In this document: piece by piece, positions 9,988-24,900 of the stretch | Position numbering within the stretch: the first letter of the stretch is position 1 | How the letters are laid out: each line of letters opens with the position of its first letter | Assembly: GCA_963583905.1 (NCBI GenBank) | Contig: OY757318.1 | Location: forward strand, 34,857,640-34,921,639 | From: Stenurella melanura | Taxonomy: Eukaryota; Arthropoda; Insecta; Coleoptera; Cerambycidae | DNA: 64,000 nucleotides | Reading direction: 5' to 3' | The notes under the pieces: model-generated | What the model was told of the DNA's origin: nothing | What the model saw: the letters and a program-made list of their open reading frames with translations, nothing else | Database searches by the model: none | Position numbers and translations under genes: made by a program

Positions 9988-12900
9988 GTAAGTAAAATGA
10001 GCTTGTTTTTTTTAATAATTTCGTTAATAGTGTAAATCCTTGTATAAACCTCCCTAAAGCACTTATTTTATAACTGCAATTAATTTAACCCTTTTAAAAA
10101 ATAATACGAAGTTTCATCTTATTTCTTTATGATTACTCCAATTGGAAAAGTGTTCTGTTGACTTTAGTACTTTAAAAGATATTTTTATGAAAATTTGATT
10201 TTTATAATTCCTGAGCCATAAAAATATCAATTTGTTTTATTTTTATTCAACACATTTAGTAAAATTACCAAAAGCGCATTTTTTATTTATTTATTTATTT
10301 TATTTAATTTAAAACAATCCACAAGTAACTGTAACTAAGCTAGTATCTAATTTTATTAAATGTGTGAAAATTATTCAATGACGTTAAGATCTGGTAAATA
10401 AGAGGGGTAATGTATTTTACAGTGCCGACATTACACGCATCAGAATACGATGACATTGATATCCTTACCAACTACGATGTACAATTTGCGTCACTGCCAT
10501 CCTTAGATGGAGATAACAACAATAACAACAATAATCCTCCTCAACCGACGCAAAAACAAGGATTCAGTCAAGGAAGTAGTTTAAGGAGTATTGCCGAGGG
10601 CTCCTCTAGTGCTGCAAATATGGCAGTTAACAACCAAGACGCCGCTGGTCATCAAGCAGCATATGTGGCTAAAAACACTCTTGCGCAGTCGGCAGCAGCG
10701 GTATGACTATTTGCATATTAATATAACAGAGAAGTCAATATTTCGGTCTCGTTTTTTATCTGTGTGTCTGAATGAGCTTGGTATGTGGACCGGTCAGATG
10801 TTATTTTAAAAGCGGAAGAAAAAACAAAATAATTGTCAGTGCAGAAATGAAATCTGAAGAATTTACAGTGTTAGAGTTTCAAATAATCTTCTCAAGTCTT
10901 TTAAAAAAATAATAACTCATTGTGTGTTTTACATTAAAAAAGCCGAGAATTGATTAAGGCATTAAAATCGTAATGTGTTTTATACAGGGTGTTCTAGGAC
11001 ATGGTGCGATATTTCAGAAGCATATTAGCTCAGATTATGTGATCTAGGAAGCCAGCGGTGGAATACTCCTATGCTTTGACATAACTACATATTTGGAGTT
11101 TCAGTTGGTATTCGTAACTTCCTTAAGCAATCTCCTAAATGAAAGGTACCCTTGCCTTATACCAATGAAATGACCCGTTTCGAGAAAAACTGGTTTTACT
11201 TAGTGATCAGTAATGTTCATTTCTCGTTTATTTACTTTACCATTATGGTGAATAGGGATGATGCGATGTTTGTTAGAAAATCTCCTTTAGAATCAAAGAT
11301 CTATTGAATATTAACAATGGAGTTCCGCAAGGTCCCATGTTAGGACCTACATCATTTAAAATATTACCTTTAAATCTGTATTCATATACAACTTTTTACG
11401 AGTTCCACTGTTATTGTTGACGATTGTCAATTATTTTTGTCCTTTGACCCTAAAAACTTGCAATAAGCTAGTTCAAAAATAAACGCATATCTAGAGTAGC
11501 AAAATGTTGAATAAAATAATTTTATATTTCACTCGTACTAAGTTATTTTGATTTGATATGGCCTTTAACTTCAGTATTATTAAATTAGAAAAAATGGCAA
11601 TGCGGTAGGTCCAAAACTCCCGTATTAAGTTAAATATTAAAACTAGAATTTGGAGTATCGGCTGGTTAATCATGCACAAAAGAAAAGTACTTCATGACTG
11701 CTGTTTGTATCAGAAGATCATAAATAGTAAAATCTTCATATATCTTTACAAAAAACTGAATTTTGTCAGGACATACATGAATTAAGTACAAGCCAACCTA
11801 ACTGATATTACCTCCAAAACATTCATCCACCCATTTCAAATAATATTTTTAAAATATTAACGCAAAATGAAAGGTTTAAAATACTGCAAGAATTTAAAAA
11901 ATATATATATTTTAAAAAAATGGTTGGCCAATTTTAAATACTATCTTCATTGAAGGAGGTGAATAACGATCGGCCTTTTCTCGCCTGTCACAATCATGAA
12001 AATAAAAAAAAATTGTTTGAGCCATTCTTTTATATTTATTTTTAGTTCAAGTGTTCAACATTATGTTTAGATAAATTGGATATAAAATATCATACACTAA
12101 GTTGTATTAACAAAGTCTCAAACATATCATATTTGTTAGTTCTGTAATATTTTCGACGTTTTTTCGAGCTTTCAATGGCATTTCATTATAAAACGCACCA
12201 TGAACCACTACAAAATTTTTTCTTACATTAGTAGAGTTTATAAGATTTTTTCTAAGCGTAATTTAATTGTGGTCCATTGAGTGTTTTATAATTAAATAAT
12301 TACTGAAAGTTCGCAAAAATGTCAAAAGTGTCAGAAAACCAACAAACATGCTCTAAATATTGTATAAATGTTATTTGTGGTATTATCTTAATTTTCTAAA
12401 TCAATTCTTTGGGACTTCCTGCCACATGCATGTTTTCTTTTTAAGCGGTGCTAGGGGAAGCTACAAAATATATCACAATTAACCAGTATGATACTGGTAA
12501 ATAACCTCCTGTGACGTTTGCGTCAAAGGATCAGTTGAATATAACAATCATTCTTAGAGCTGTGTATTTGTCATACACAGCAAAAAAGATTTTTCAAAAA
12601 AGCCTTGAAAAAGGAAACAGATTAGATTTCCGAAACGTCGGCGAAATATTTAATTTCAAGTTTTTATACTTATTTGTGTCACAGGCGTAGAGGTTATTTA
12701 CCAGTATCATACTGGTTAATTGTGATATATTTTGTAGATTCCCCTAGCACCGCTTAAAAAGAAAATATACATGTGGCAGGAAGTCCCAAAGAATTGAAGA
12801 AGGAAAAAGAAAACATGCTCTGTTTGAGACATTTTTAAAGCAACTTGCTGTAGGATATTTTATATCAATTCTATCTAAACCTAATGTTGAACACTTGAAC

Positions 12901-15900
12901 TAAAAATAAATATAAAAGACAAAAACAAAAACAAAAACTTTTTAGTTTCCTGATTGTGAAAAAAGTCCAATCTTTACCCACCTACTTTTAGTATTAAAGT
13001 GAAATTATTTGAAATGTTTTTTTTTAATTCTGTTGGAATTGATGATACAATAATAAACTTCACTCTCGTCATTGGATATGCATACACTAAGATGACTCAA
13101 AAATAAAGTTTTTCAAAATTAAATAAACATCATCTCCGAATTTGAAAAAAATTGTTATTATTAACAAATGCCCCCCCCCCATCCATTTCTTATGGGAAAA
13201 AGACATTTTTTCGTAAATTTAATAATGAGTCGTAAAAATACAGTGTAATAAAAAATCGGACACAAGTTTTCTTTTCAGAATTCTCCTGGGTATAACAATT
13301 AATAATTGTTGTTCAAATTGAACCGCGAGAGACTCTTTTATAGGATCCGAAAAATGAGCTCTCAGCACAAAACTAGTGCACATATTCTTTACGTTTATTA
13401 TTGTCTCTCTGAGATTCTTTCTCATAAACATTATTAATTATACATAATTGCTTAAACGGTTTAAAAAATATTAAAATATTAACACAAACCAGGATCTACT
13501 CAATACTAATTAATAAAGATTTGGACAAAAAATTACAAAATAATAAACGTCAAAAATATGTGATACTCTACTTTTTCACTCATGGGCTTGTTTTTGTGAC
13601 CTTATAAAATGGTTTTATGAGGGCTCGATTAAAAAAGAATTTATTATTATTCGTATTCCCTGAACAATTTCTGAAGAGGGATCCTGTGTACGATTTTTAT
13701 TTCACCACATTTTCACAATTGTGCCTCGAATGTCTTTCTCTCATAAGAAATACATGATCTGGGAAGTATGTGTCCGCATTAATCATTTTGTTCTTTGAAG
13801 GAGATAATTTTTTGCGATTTAGAACGCAACTGAGGGTGAGACAATTATCGAAACTTTCTTCACTATAGTGTAAATTTGAGCTAATCTAATATGTACCCAT
13901 CTTATTATTCTAAAGATAACTGTATCAACTGGTGGTGGATTATTATTATTATTTGTCAGATTTGACTTTCACAATTATTCAATTATTTTCTCACTTGTTT
14001 GTATTTCATGGTTACTGATTACTAGGATTCCTTTTCTTTATTCTCCAAAAATGTTTTTTTCTGTTCGTAAATATGTAGGTAGGCATTTTCTGAGTAAAAC
14101 TCAAACTTTTCATTGCACGGTAAAAACATTAGTTTTTGTACACTTGGCCCTCACAGGTATTCTCAAAACGAGTCGATTTATCACCATCAAACCTTTGTCC
14201 ATTACTCATGTTTGAACATTTCTAATTTTGAAAAAAAAATTGTTAACAAGAAGAAATTAAAAATGCTTATCAAATTCAAAAAATGTATCCATCTCGAAGT
14301 TTAAAGGTAAAAAGCACTTGGAGCATCAATTCCACCCTTGGCTTCCTAGACAAAAGGCAAAAAGTGCCATGTTTCTCAATCAATACAGTAGTTTTAAAGG
14401 TATTGGCAAATAAACTGTTTTTAAACCTAACCTTTAACGACGAATAACTCCGAAGGAGGCGTCGTCCCAGGAACAAAAAGTTCCGACCCTTTTTGTGTTA
14501 CTTTTACCCATACTATAACTATATATGCTTCTAAAATATTTCCCCACACCTTTGCACCATCCTATATACACGCTATTTTTTGACGTAAAAACGAATATTT
14601 GACTCTGTTACTTGACTTTGGGTGGGGTTAATAGTTACAGCCGTAAAATACATTGATTCTAACAAAAAGTAAATTACCGTGACAAAATATGTCCAAATTT
14701 CAGAATTATTATGAAATTTGCTATTGCAATTTCATGAAAAGGAAAAGAACGGTACCTCTCCCACTCGCTCCAACACAATAAAATTTGACAAATTGTATTA
14801 CATAATCTAAATAATTCGATAACGTTAAAGGTAATTTAACTATTATCGCATTTATTTATGCACGACTTAACATAATCGATTTTTTAATACGAAAGAAAGT
14901 TTATTTATATTTAATACAAGAAATGAGATTACATCCAGCATTAAATTGCTTAAACCGCTGCCGGCCACTGGCAGTTGGAACTAAACTAATTACTTTTTTT
15001 TGTGGATTTTACTGTCAAACTATTTTGACCGGTTACTTACAGACAGTCATTGACCAATGATTGGTGGCAAATCTAACATTCCTACACAATTTCATTCTGA
15101 CCAACTAAACTGCTTCGGAAAAGTTAGGAGTATTATACATAAAATATAACATCAACATTTTTAACTATATGACATAGTTTCTTATATGCGGAACTAAAGC
15201 TTTTGTACATGTTGATCAATTAATTTTTCATTTTTTATGCGCATCTATAACAAATTAATTGCTATAAAATTATCAAGGATGTCTTGGAGATTCGAGTCCA
15301 GACAAGGTCATCCTCAGACCTTGTTACTCAATCTTTATAGCAATCATACTCAGTTGGCTTGAGGTCAGGAAGGCGTTGGAGGTGGTAAATGTTGAATGCC
15401 GACGTATTTAAGTGCATTAGGGATTGGTAGCGCCCTAGACAATGAAACATGATCATCTATCGCCCATACTTGCATAAGAGTTTACTACATTATAGTCTAT
15501 GACATGATATTAATACACATATAAGTTCCTATTACAAACTAGAATAGAGTCACGTATGAAGTGTTTTCCATGCCTTATCTAGATTCTGAAGAACTAACTA
15601 TTGACAGGTTTTTTAGTGCTATGTCTTTTAGGGGCCATCTTCAATGCTGGCTCCAGTTACTGCAGTAATAAACGCTCGCTGTGTCACTTCCCCAGTTTTT
15701 CATCTATGCCGTGTAGCTAATTCCTTATAGCTCATATGATCAACCGATGTGCGAATCTGGTGCCTTGTATTCAGGTAGCAACGGTTTAGGCATGCTGTGT
15801 TTCCCAATGATGAGATCACCTGTCTAAGTACTAATCGTGCTCATCGTTGCTTAATTTCGATGATCCTGTCTAGATCTGGTTTAATGCCTGCCTGACTTCT

Positions 15901-18900
15901 TACCTAACTTCTGTCTTACTAAAATAAAGAAAATAAGGTAATTTGTTGCTATGCCGCAACAGTCTAGTCTGCTGCTCCATTCGCTTCACCTGTAACCTTG
16001 AGACCATCGAGAGAAGAATTAGAATCATGCATGTGTCGAAAAGCATCTGCGAAATGTTGCAAAACAAAAGTTGCGGTTTCAGATGTAATGTCAAGTACTG
16101 GCAAAATCGGTCCATACTTTTTTGGAGCCACGTGAATAGTTGATACCGTGTCATGCTGCACGAATTTTTCGACCTAGAACTTCAACAATTTCTGATTACA
16201 ATGCTGAAACATGACTTCTGTAAGATGAAGCCACAGCCCATAAGACAAACGGATTTATGACCACCATTAAAGAGCTATTTCCTGATAAAGTAATTTCTAG
16301 TTTTCGTTATTTTTCATGACCTCCAAGGTGACCAGACTTTACTCCCTTAGACTTCTTCTCCTGGGGATATAATACGTACAGTCTAATTTACGTTAATTCT
16401 TCAGCTAATAATCAACAGTTAAAGGAGCGTGTATACTATTATATACGTGTCGAGGTGAACAACATATTTTATTATAAAATAATATTTTGAAAGTTAGGAC
16501 ATATTTATTTACACATACTATTTTTTTCTCGTAATACATCATCAAACACGTTCTTTATCATTATTATTGTAATTATCCAATGAACATTTTTTTCACCTGA
16601 AGCAACAGATTATTTTCATAAGTGGTTTAATAACATTATGAATTCATATTATAAGATTATTAAATGTGCAAAGTTCCACAGGCGTTAGGTTTTATAAAAT
16701 GGAAACAGAAATATTTCTGTCACAGAGTTGTACTTTTGATAACTGTTACAATAATATAATTTATGTAAATAGTTATTAAAATTAAATTTAAGAAACTGAT
16801 AGTGTTCAGTTTCTGTATAGGCGTTGGCTATGATGAATATGGAACTTCCTGGTCCCACAATAACAATAGTAACTTTTATCCAACCTGGAGATACATTGAA
16901 TTTAAATACACTGCAAATAAACATCAATTTTTACTTTGTTTGCAAGTTTGCAACTACAGTTGCTTTTCTATTACTATTATCAATATTTGGAAACACTTCA
17001 TTCGAGAATCAGGTTTAATATTTAATATAGCCAGCAGATAATGTTTATTGTAAATGTACATGTAACTAATGTAAATTAAAAAATGCAGTTTATTTTGAAG
17101 AACCAAATATTATCAGATATTTAAAAGATTATAATTCTTAGTTTGAATCTTAAATATTTTTTATTACGCATATTTGTCATAAGATTCATATGTAATTGAT
17201 GTATGTTTATATTCCATAAGTAAAATAGAAACCTTCATACTGTGAAAAAAGGAGACATGACGATTTCAACACCAACACCAAAAAATGGAAAAAAAGATTT
17301 GTACTTAAAGAAAGAACAAGCGGGAAATCCAATAAAGTATTAAGGTCCTCTAAACTTCATTATTACTATTATAAAGAGTGTTTATAAAGGCTGTGAAAAG
17401 ATTTCCATTACTTTGTTTCCACTTATTTTAAAAAGTTCACAAGGATAGTTATTTATATAGCAGTAACAGTTAGTTTTCCATTACTTCTTGCCATAAAACT
17501 TAAAGTTATGTAAGGTTACTGGCATATGTGGTAACTGAAAAGTAATCAAGAATTTACGTTACTAAAGTTTTTATAATTTGATGATGGCGGTTTTCTAATT
17601 ACCCTTACAAAAAGAAAATTCGTTAGGTAGTTTTTTACTTTCATATGTTTAATATTCCTAACTTTTTACTAGCAGTTTAATATATTTGCAACATCCTTGA
17701 TAATGCATAAATTCCTCAAAATTGCATTTTATTATGTGCGAAAATTAAGGCGTAATAATAAATCCTGCTTACAAACACTAAGTTCAAGTTCAAGTACCCA
17801 TGAATTAAATTGAAACTCATTCTAACAATGAGAAACAAATCTTGTCGGTTTCCTCTATAATTCAGTCGGAATGTAAGTTTATTTTCTTCGCAAATTACAA
17901 ATGTAACTTAGTTAACTGTTTTAGGCATCAGCTACGGCACAAGCTGCTCTGGCAGGAAAGCAGATTCTCTTGCAAGGACTCGAACAACAATTTAGGGATG
18001 CCCAAACAGCCCTTATGGGTGAAAGACAACAATTAATGCAGGTAGAATCAAAATCTAATCGACACGTCATAGAAGTTATGGCATAAATGTTTCAATTGTA
18101 TTTAAATTGCTTGTAATGGTTTGGTTTAATTGCGATATATTTTTCAATTAATTAGAAACGCTTTGGAACATTCTTATGCATGAGTAGTTGTAACCCCTTC
18201 TTGCAAAATGGTAGTGAATTTATTCTGTAATCGGCTTTATAATTATATAAAAAAATGAAATCTATAACATTTGGAAACTATACCACAATATTTAATAATA
18301 TCAAACCCATATGTCCTGAAAATTTTGCAAGAATGAAATAAAAATCGAATGTCAATGTAACAACCGTTTACATCGGTTACATAATAATAATATACCAATA
18401 ATTTTCAAGGCATCAGAAGTACTTAATACCCTATTTCTAAATGCAAATAATCAGTATTTCTTGTGGTTACTGGTTCATATATTTACGCCAATATAATTTT
18501 CAATATTTCAATAGAATTTCTTTCCTAAATCAATGATTTTATCTAATATTCTTATTCGGATTATTAACCACGTAGAAAATAGTCCTGACATTTATATTGT
18601 GCACATGCGGTTGAATTTTGTTTGCACATATTCAAGTAAGATTTTGAATTTTTTATTTGATGATTATAGGTTAGATTATGTTAGGTTAATATGTAAGTGG
18701 GCTCTTGTCAGACCCTCCACTGCGCCCATTAGGTCTATTGAGGCTCACTCCTAGTTATGGTTCATCTAACAGATTCACCTTTTTAATAAAGCTGATAATC
18801 TTGTTGGGTGAAAAACCGTCTAGGTCCTCTGGCTCCAGTCGTCTTTTGCCGAACCGCGAGAACCTGGTTCTTTCTGCAGCGGCACAAGTACGTGCTCTGC

Positions 18901-21900
18901 CGTTTCATCATCCTCCAGACACTGACGGTATTCTGCGTTTTCCACCGGTCCAATTCTGTGTACGTGATGATTTAATCTGCATTGTCCAGTATTCTAGCTA
19001 ATTAGAGTTCTTAGGTGTAGCCTATTTGACTCTAATAGTTTTTTAGTTCTTGACTTCAAGGGGTATGTAGTAAACTCTTTTGACTCATCTAATCCTGGTA
19101 GTACCTGCCAGTGCTGGATTGTTTTCAATTCAGCCCAGGCTAGGATAGCAGTCTTGGCAGAGTTCGCAGATATGCCAAGTGCCGGTTCTGGACCTATAAA
19201 TATAGTTGCCGCGCCTTCTCTGGCCAAGGAATTAGCAACTTCGTTGCCTTCCATGCCAGAGTGGCCAGGTATCCAGATCAGAGTCAGTTTGTTGTTTCTG
19301 TCCAGTTGGGCAAGAGCTTCCTGGAAATTCCAAACCGTTTTAAAGTTACGAGGGTAGGATCCAAAGGCTTTAAGAGCCGCTTGGCTGCTTGAAAATATTT
19401 TTATTGATCTGGGTCTAGGCTGCGTCTGTTCGAGCCTCCGTACACGCAGCTCAATGGCATGGATTTCTGCTTGAAATATGGTCGCATTGATGGTACTCTT
19501 TGATTGCAAGTAAGCTATACAGTAGGGTGGTCCTCATTCTCAAATGTGGATATTCTTTTTGCGATACCCCCTAAAATTGTTCCATTTTATAAAAAGATGC
19601 TCCCTGTAAAATTTCAGTTTGATTGAACAAAATTAAAGGATCCCGCAATGACTCCACTTTCAGGCCATTGGATTCTTATTGATAGATATAATACACGCCA
19701 TTATGGGCTTAAGATTATTTTATTTTATCTCAACTGATTTTGAAAGTTTTATCGGAAAAACATCAGACTATTACCAAAGTCGCATAATTTGTCAAAATTT
19801 AAACGCCGAACAATGACTTAGACAAAGTTCCTTTCCTTACATCGGGGTATTGTTTTGTATAATCAGCAGAGGTCGGAATTACTTATCAGATATGTGGTGA
19901 AACCAGTGTTGGCTTTAGGTGTTTATGTCTCTGTGCATAAAGATTTATAAGCATGTGTGAAACAACATCTTACCTTGGAATTTTTTTTTGTGAATTCCAT
20001 ATTATCCAAAGCTGATAAAGACATTTTATTATAAACACTCACTCGAAAAGAACTGAAGGTATAAGGGAACGTACTGAATTAACATACACAAGTATTTCTC
20101 AATGTCAATTACAAGAATAAAAGTGTTACTAATATCTGTTCTAAATGTTTTGTAGTTAAACTTCGGCGTCTTTAGTTGAAAATCCATTTATATTACGAGA
20201 AGGACCACTTGACGTCGACAAATGTAACTAGGGCATACTTAAAATATCTAAACTTTTGCAGTACCACATTCATGCCCGGTATAGCAAAGTCTACTTCTTT
20301 GGCGTTCAAAAGGTCTATTACGCCTGTCATCGTAACAAATTCAGGATGTTCTTAAACAGACTGAAATTATTGTCTTTGTTACCCTCGCAGCAATATCTCC
20401 CTGCAATTGAAAAATATGTTGACAAAGATCGAACACGACGTTTATTGCATCCACTGTAGTAAATTCTGATATTAAAGGTCGCGTATAGCTAGTGGAATTA
20501 GTGAAAGACATCCATGTATGCTCTCCAGATTTTCTTGAACAGTTGGATCCATAAATTCCCGTTGCGCCTGTGAAATAGTAACTGCCTCATTTGGATTTAA
20601 CAGCTGTATTACGGATTTCGCATTTTCAAAATGACAGTAATAGTATGATGCTGCCTTTAGTCAAGTTCCCCATCTTGTTGTAATGGGTTCTGGAGGTAAT
20701 GGAGTATTTGGTAGAATTTCGTGAAACAACCGTATACGACTTGCTGCTTTAAAAAAAAGCTTTCTTTACACTAGCTATTAATTCATCAACATTAGGGTAG
20801 CACCTCCTAATAGTTTCAGCAATTCTATGAACATGTCCTAAACATGTTTCATGCAGTATATTCCGCAATTTTCCTGCAATGAACCCACTAAAACATTCGC
20901 TACCCTGAATCAGGAAGCATTGATTGTTTCGTCCATGATAAGCCAGATGTACTTCACATTAAGCTCAGAAGAAAGTGTCTGTCTTCGAAGGCAACTTAAC
21001 ATTGGTGTATTTGCCACTAATACATGTTTTCCAAAAATTGTCTGAAAAGTGGATTGTCTAGTATCGACTACGGTATATTACATCCTATCATAAATGCCAA
21101 TAATTCTAAGTTGAAATTACGTTGCGTGTCACTGTAAGTATAGCCACCTAGTTTATGGTTTTCCGAAGAAATATTTGAATTAATATTTGTGTTGCATGAC
21201 CACGAAACTGCTTTGTCACATCTAGTGCAATACAGTTAGTTCTCTACCATCAAAATGTAAACCGGCAATATCGCAAATCCAGAAATTTACTGTAGCTTGC
21301 GTCGGTTGAGACATTTTGACTCTGCGTTTTAGTACGTACGTTTGAATGAATCTACAGTAAAAGAAACACGGAGTAATCCTGTTAAATTACTCCCCTCCCC
21401 ACCTGGGATTGGGCTTCATGTAAATTGCCAGTAGGTATACCTACTGCAATTTAACATAATGTATTACGCATTGCGTTTTTATGTAATATATTTCTCGATA
21501 AAAAAAAGTAAGTTACACAGTAATATTGTAAAATTAAATTAAATTAATTTAGTATGTTGCATGACTTTCTGTTCTAACATTGGAAATGTTTATGTTCGTA
21601 TATGAGGGTTGAGTTTCCAGTTTTTGTTCAAGGGCAAAAGATAGCGGTGTCGCGGTCGAGTGTGACTGTCGTATATGCAACGGCTGATAAACGCAAATGT
21701 AATATGGGTTGCATATATCACAGGGGGTCAAGTTACCAGTTTTCATTTAAGGTGGGAATACAGCGGTGTAGTGGATCGTGTTGTTGAAAAGTTGAGTTGA
21801 AGTTGAAAAAGTCGAAAAAGTTTATGTTTTATGTATGGTGTTATAATTTCCAATGTCCCGATGATTGCAAGGATTGCGAAATCTGTGAACTTTATATAAT

Positions 21901-24900
21901 ATATAATATCTGTAAAAGCCATCCCTGGAATTAGATAGGTAAATCCGACTTCTAATAATCAGATACAACTTGAAGGTCATACTGCTTCTGTTCGTCGTCT
22001 TTTGTTAGTAAACTATTATAATCACTGACTAATTTAACACCCCGTTCCGCCACGTCATTGACGACTCTCAGTTTCTTCACATAATCAAATTATTTCAAGT
22101 AACTCTCGTTTGTAACCCACTCGATGGGTGTACTTCCAGAAATTGTGTATCTAAATTAAATCTTACAAAAATGTTCTTAGTTTTCACGGAAATAAATTCC
22201 TCGATATTTTGGCATCTTGGAAAAATTTATCAACATCGGTAGTTATTTGATACCGCTTTGTATTATGACTGCTGTCTTCATCTTCATTGGGTTGCATCTT
22301 TAAAGCTTCCATTTTAATTAGCGTCTCGCGACAATCTCGTATCAAAGAAAGATAAGGCGGCTGACTCTGGAGCAAGATGCCATAAGTGATTCTTAAATAT
22401 ATTTAATGTTGTTCGCGACGAATCGGGTAGTGGACTCATGGACACGAAGTTTCTTTACAAAACTCAAATCTTGGATTGGATTGGAGCTGAAAATCAAGCT
22501 TCCATGTAAATTTTAACAAAGTAAATGCAAATTTCTGAAAACGTTTTATGTTCTTTGGTAATTCGATGAAATTCAATACTCTATGATACACTGACAATAT
22601 TAAATTCGACTCTGTCGTGGGTATGGTTTACATACCCGTTGTAAACCGTTACATCCTAAAATATATTCGGTAGGAGGAAGTCGGGTAACTATATCAACAT
22701 AATTTGAAATTAGGTGTGTTTCCATTAAGTTCTTATTTTAATAGTGCCAGAACATACTTTACATGAGAACAGTGTTGTTCTATGTATTAAGTAATATATT
22801 ATATTTATGATTCAACATTTTCTATAAAAATGGAGAATCTATAAGTACGCGGCAAGGCTTTGAGGTTTTTTATGTGCACTAAATGTATGTGCATAGACAT
22901 ACATCGTAAATATTAGAAAGAAATCTGAGGCCTTGGTTTGTAGTATATACACCAAATCCCATGTTTCTATACTCTTACCAACTTGCTTTACTTAATTTTC
23001 CATATTTACCTCTACTTTCCCCCACTCTTTCAACGAAATCTTGTTAAAATATAATCTAGTTTCAGATATAGAGGTGTTTCAGAATCTCATGAGCCGCGAA
23101 ATGCGCAAAACGCAATGTTTATTCTGAGTTATAAGTATGTTTTTGAAGACACTGGAGGCTGCCTTGCTGTATACATAAACAAGAGCTCGGAATAAATTGT
23201 AAACAATAAATATAATATTTTTAAGAAGTGTAACTGAGTCAACAGAAGGGATTATGTCTCTGCGCATATGAAGGTCACAGCTCATGAGGTTTTAAAACAC
23301 CTCTAAAATATATGTGTACCAAATTTAAAGTGAAAATCCCAATTTAATTTTATTCTTTTAATAAGGGAGTGAGGGTGGTCGGGGGGTGGAAAATTTTATA
23401 AAAAAAACATGAGGCCTTCGGTTCTAGTATATACACCAAGTCCCAAATTTCTGTACTCTTACCAGCTTACTTTACTTATCTTCCCCTATTTACTACTATT
23501 TAACCCCCAACCCTTCAACGGAATCATTTCTAAATATAATCTACTTCCAGATGTCGTTATAATATACAGTGTGTCCCACTTTTCATGGAGCCAGCCTCAT
23601 ATCTCGCTCACCTGATATTCGAATGTTTTGAAATTTTGGTGGTGAATATATATACCTATGAAGTGAGTCTTTAGACGTAACCACATTCGACTGTAGTCAG
23701 TGGCGTTCGATTCTATCATGGAAAAAGGGGGTCGATTTTTTAATAAAAAGTATTAGCGATTCTTTTAGAGAAAAACTAGCAAAATATTCCTAATCAGCAC
23801 CTTTAGAAACCCCGTTGTACAAGATTACATCGTTGTGTGTTCAAAGGCGTTTGAAATATGGGCCCTTAAAAATCAATTTTTTTCAACTTAAAATAATTTG
23901 TATCTGTGAAACGGATTGTCATATGAAAAAAAATGCATTACCTATTTTTTGTTCAGAATAATGTATTGTACTAGTATGAAATGATTCTACAAAAAAATTA
24001 CAATTTTTTTAATAAGGTAAAAATTCTAATTTGTACATACCATACCTACCATGTTTCTAACAAATAATCTACACAAATAATTTAATTATACAATTCTTTG
24101 CGTTTCTATGTAACCACCATCATTCCGAATACATTGCTCAATCCGTTTTCTTACATACCGTGCAACTTTTCTAATCTCGGCTGGACTGATTTCAACACAT
24201 GCCTGTCTAATTCTGGTCATTAACTCATCTTGGCTGCGTGGTCTGTTATTATACACTAAATTTTTTAGACGACCCCACAAATAAAAATCAAGAGTTGTCA
24301 GGTCTGGAGACCTCTGGAACTCCTGAACTTGACTTCTTAAACCTATCCATCTACCTGGAAAATTATCTTCTAGCCAACCACTTGCAACATTATGAGCCGG
24401 GGCACCATCAAGTTGATAATACAAGTATCTTCTGACATCTTGAGGCAGATTATTGAGAAAGGGTTCAATTTCTCTTTGCAACAAATTTAAATAAGCTTCT
24501 CCATTCAATCTTGGAATAAAAAAGGCCCAATAATCTAATCCTTCCATAAACCACACCAAACGTTAACTTTTGACACATATTGGCTTTTAGTACTGATAAA
24601 CCAGTGGGGATTTTCGTCAGCCCAAAAACGGCAATTCTGAGAGCATACTACCCCATTGGTAGTGAATGTTGTTTCATCAGTAAATATAACGTTTTTCAGA
24701 AAATTAACATTGTTTAAAAATTCACCCTGGGCCCAAAAACAGAAATCTAATCTTCTGTATGTATCTTCATCTTCTAGGGTATGTAGAAATTTTGGTTTGA
24801 ATGCTCTTTTTCTATGTTTTTTCAGGCAACGCCAAACGATGTTTTTACTAAAATTTAGATTTAATGCTACTTGCTTTATGCTAGATCTTGGATGTTCTCT

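Noticed and set aside
13168..13180. C-homopolymer as regulatory site
   Set aside because: Isolated homopolymer with no associated element; the same kind of run appears within foldback arms at 37.66 and 41.23 kb.
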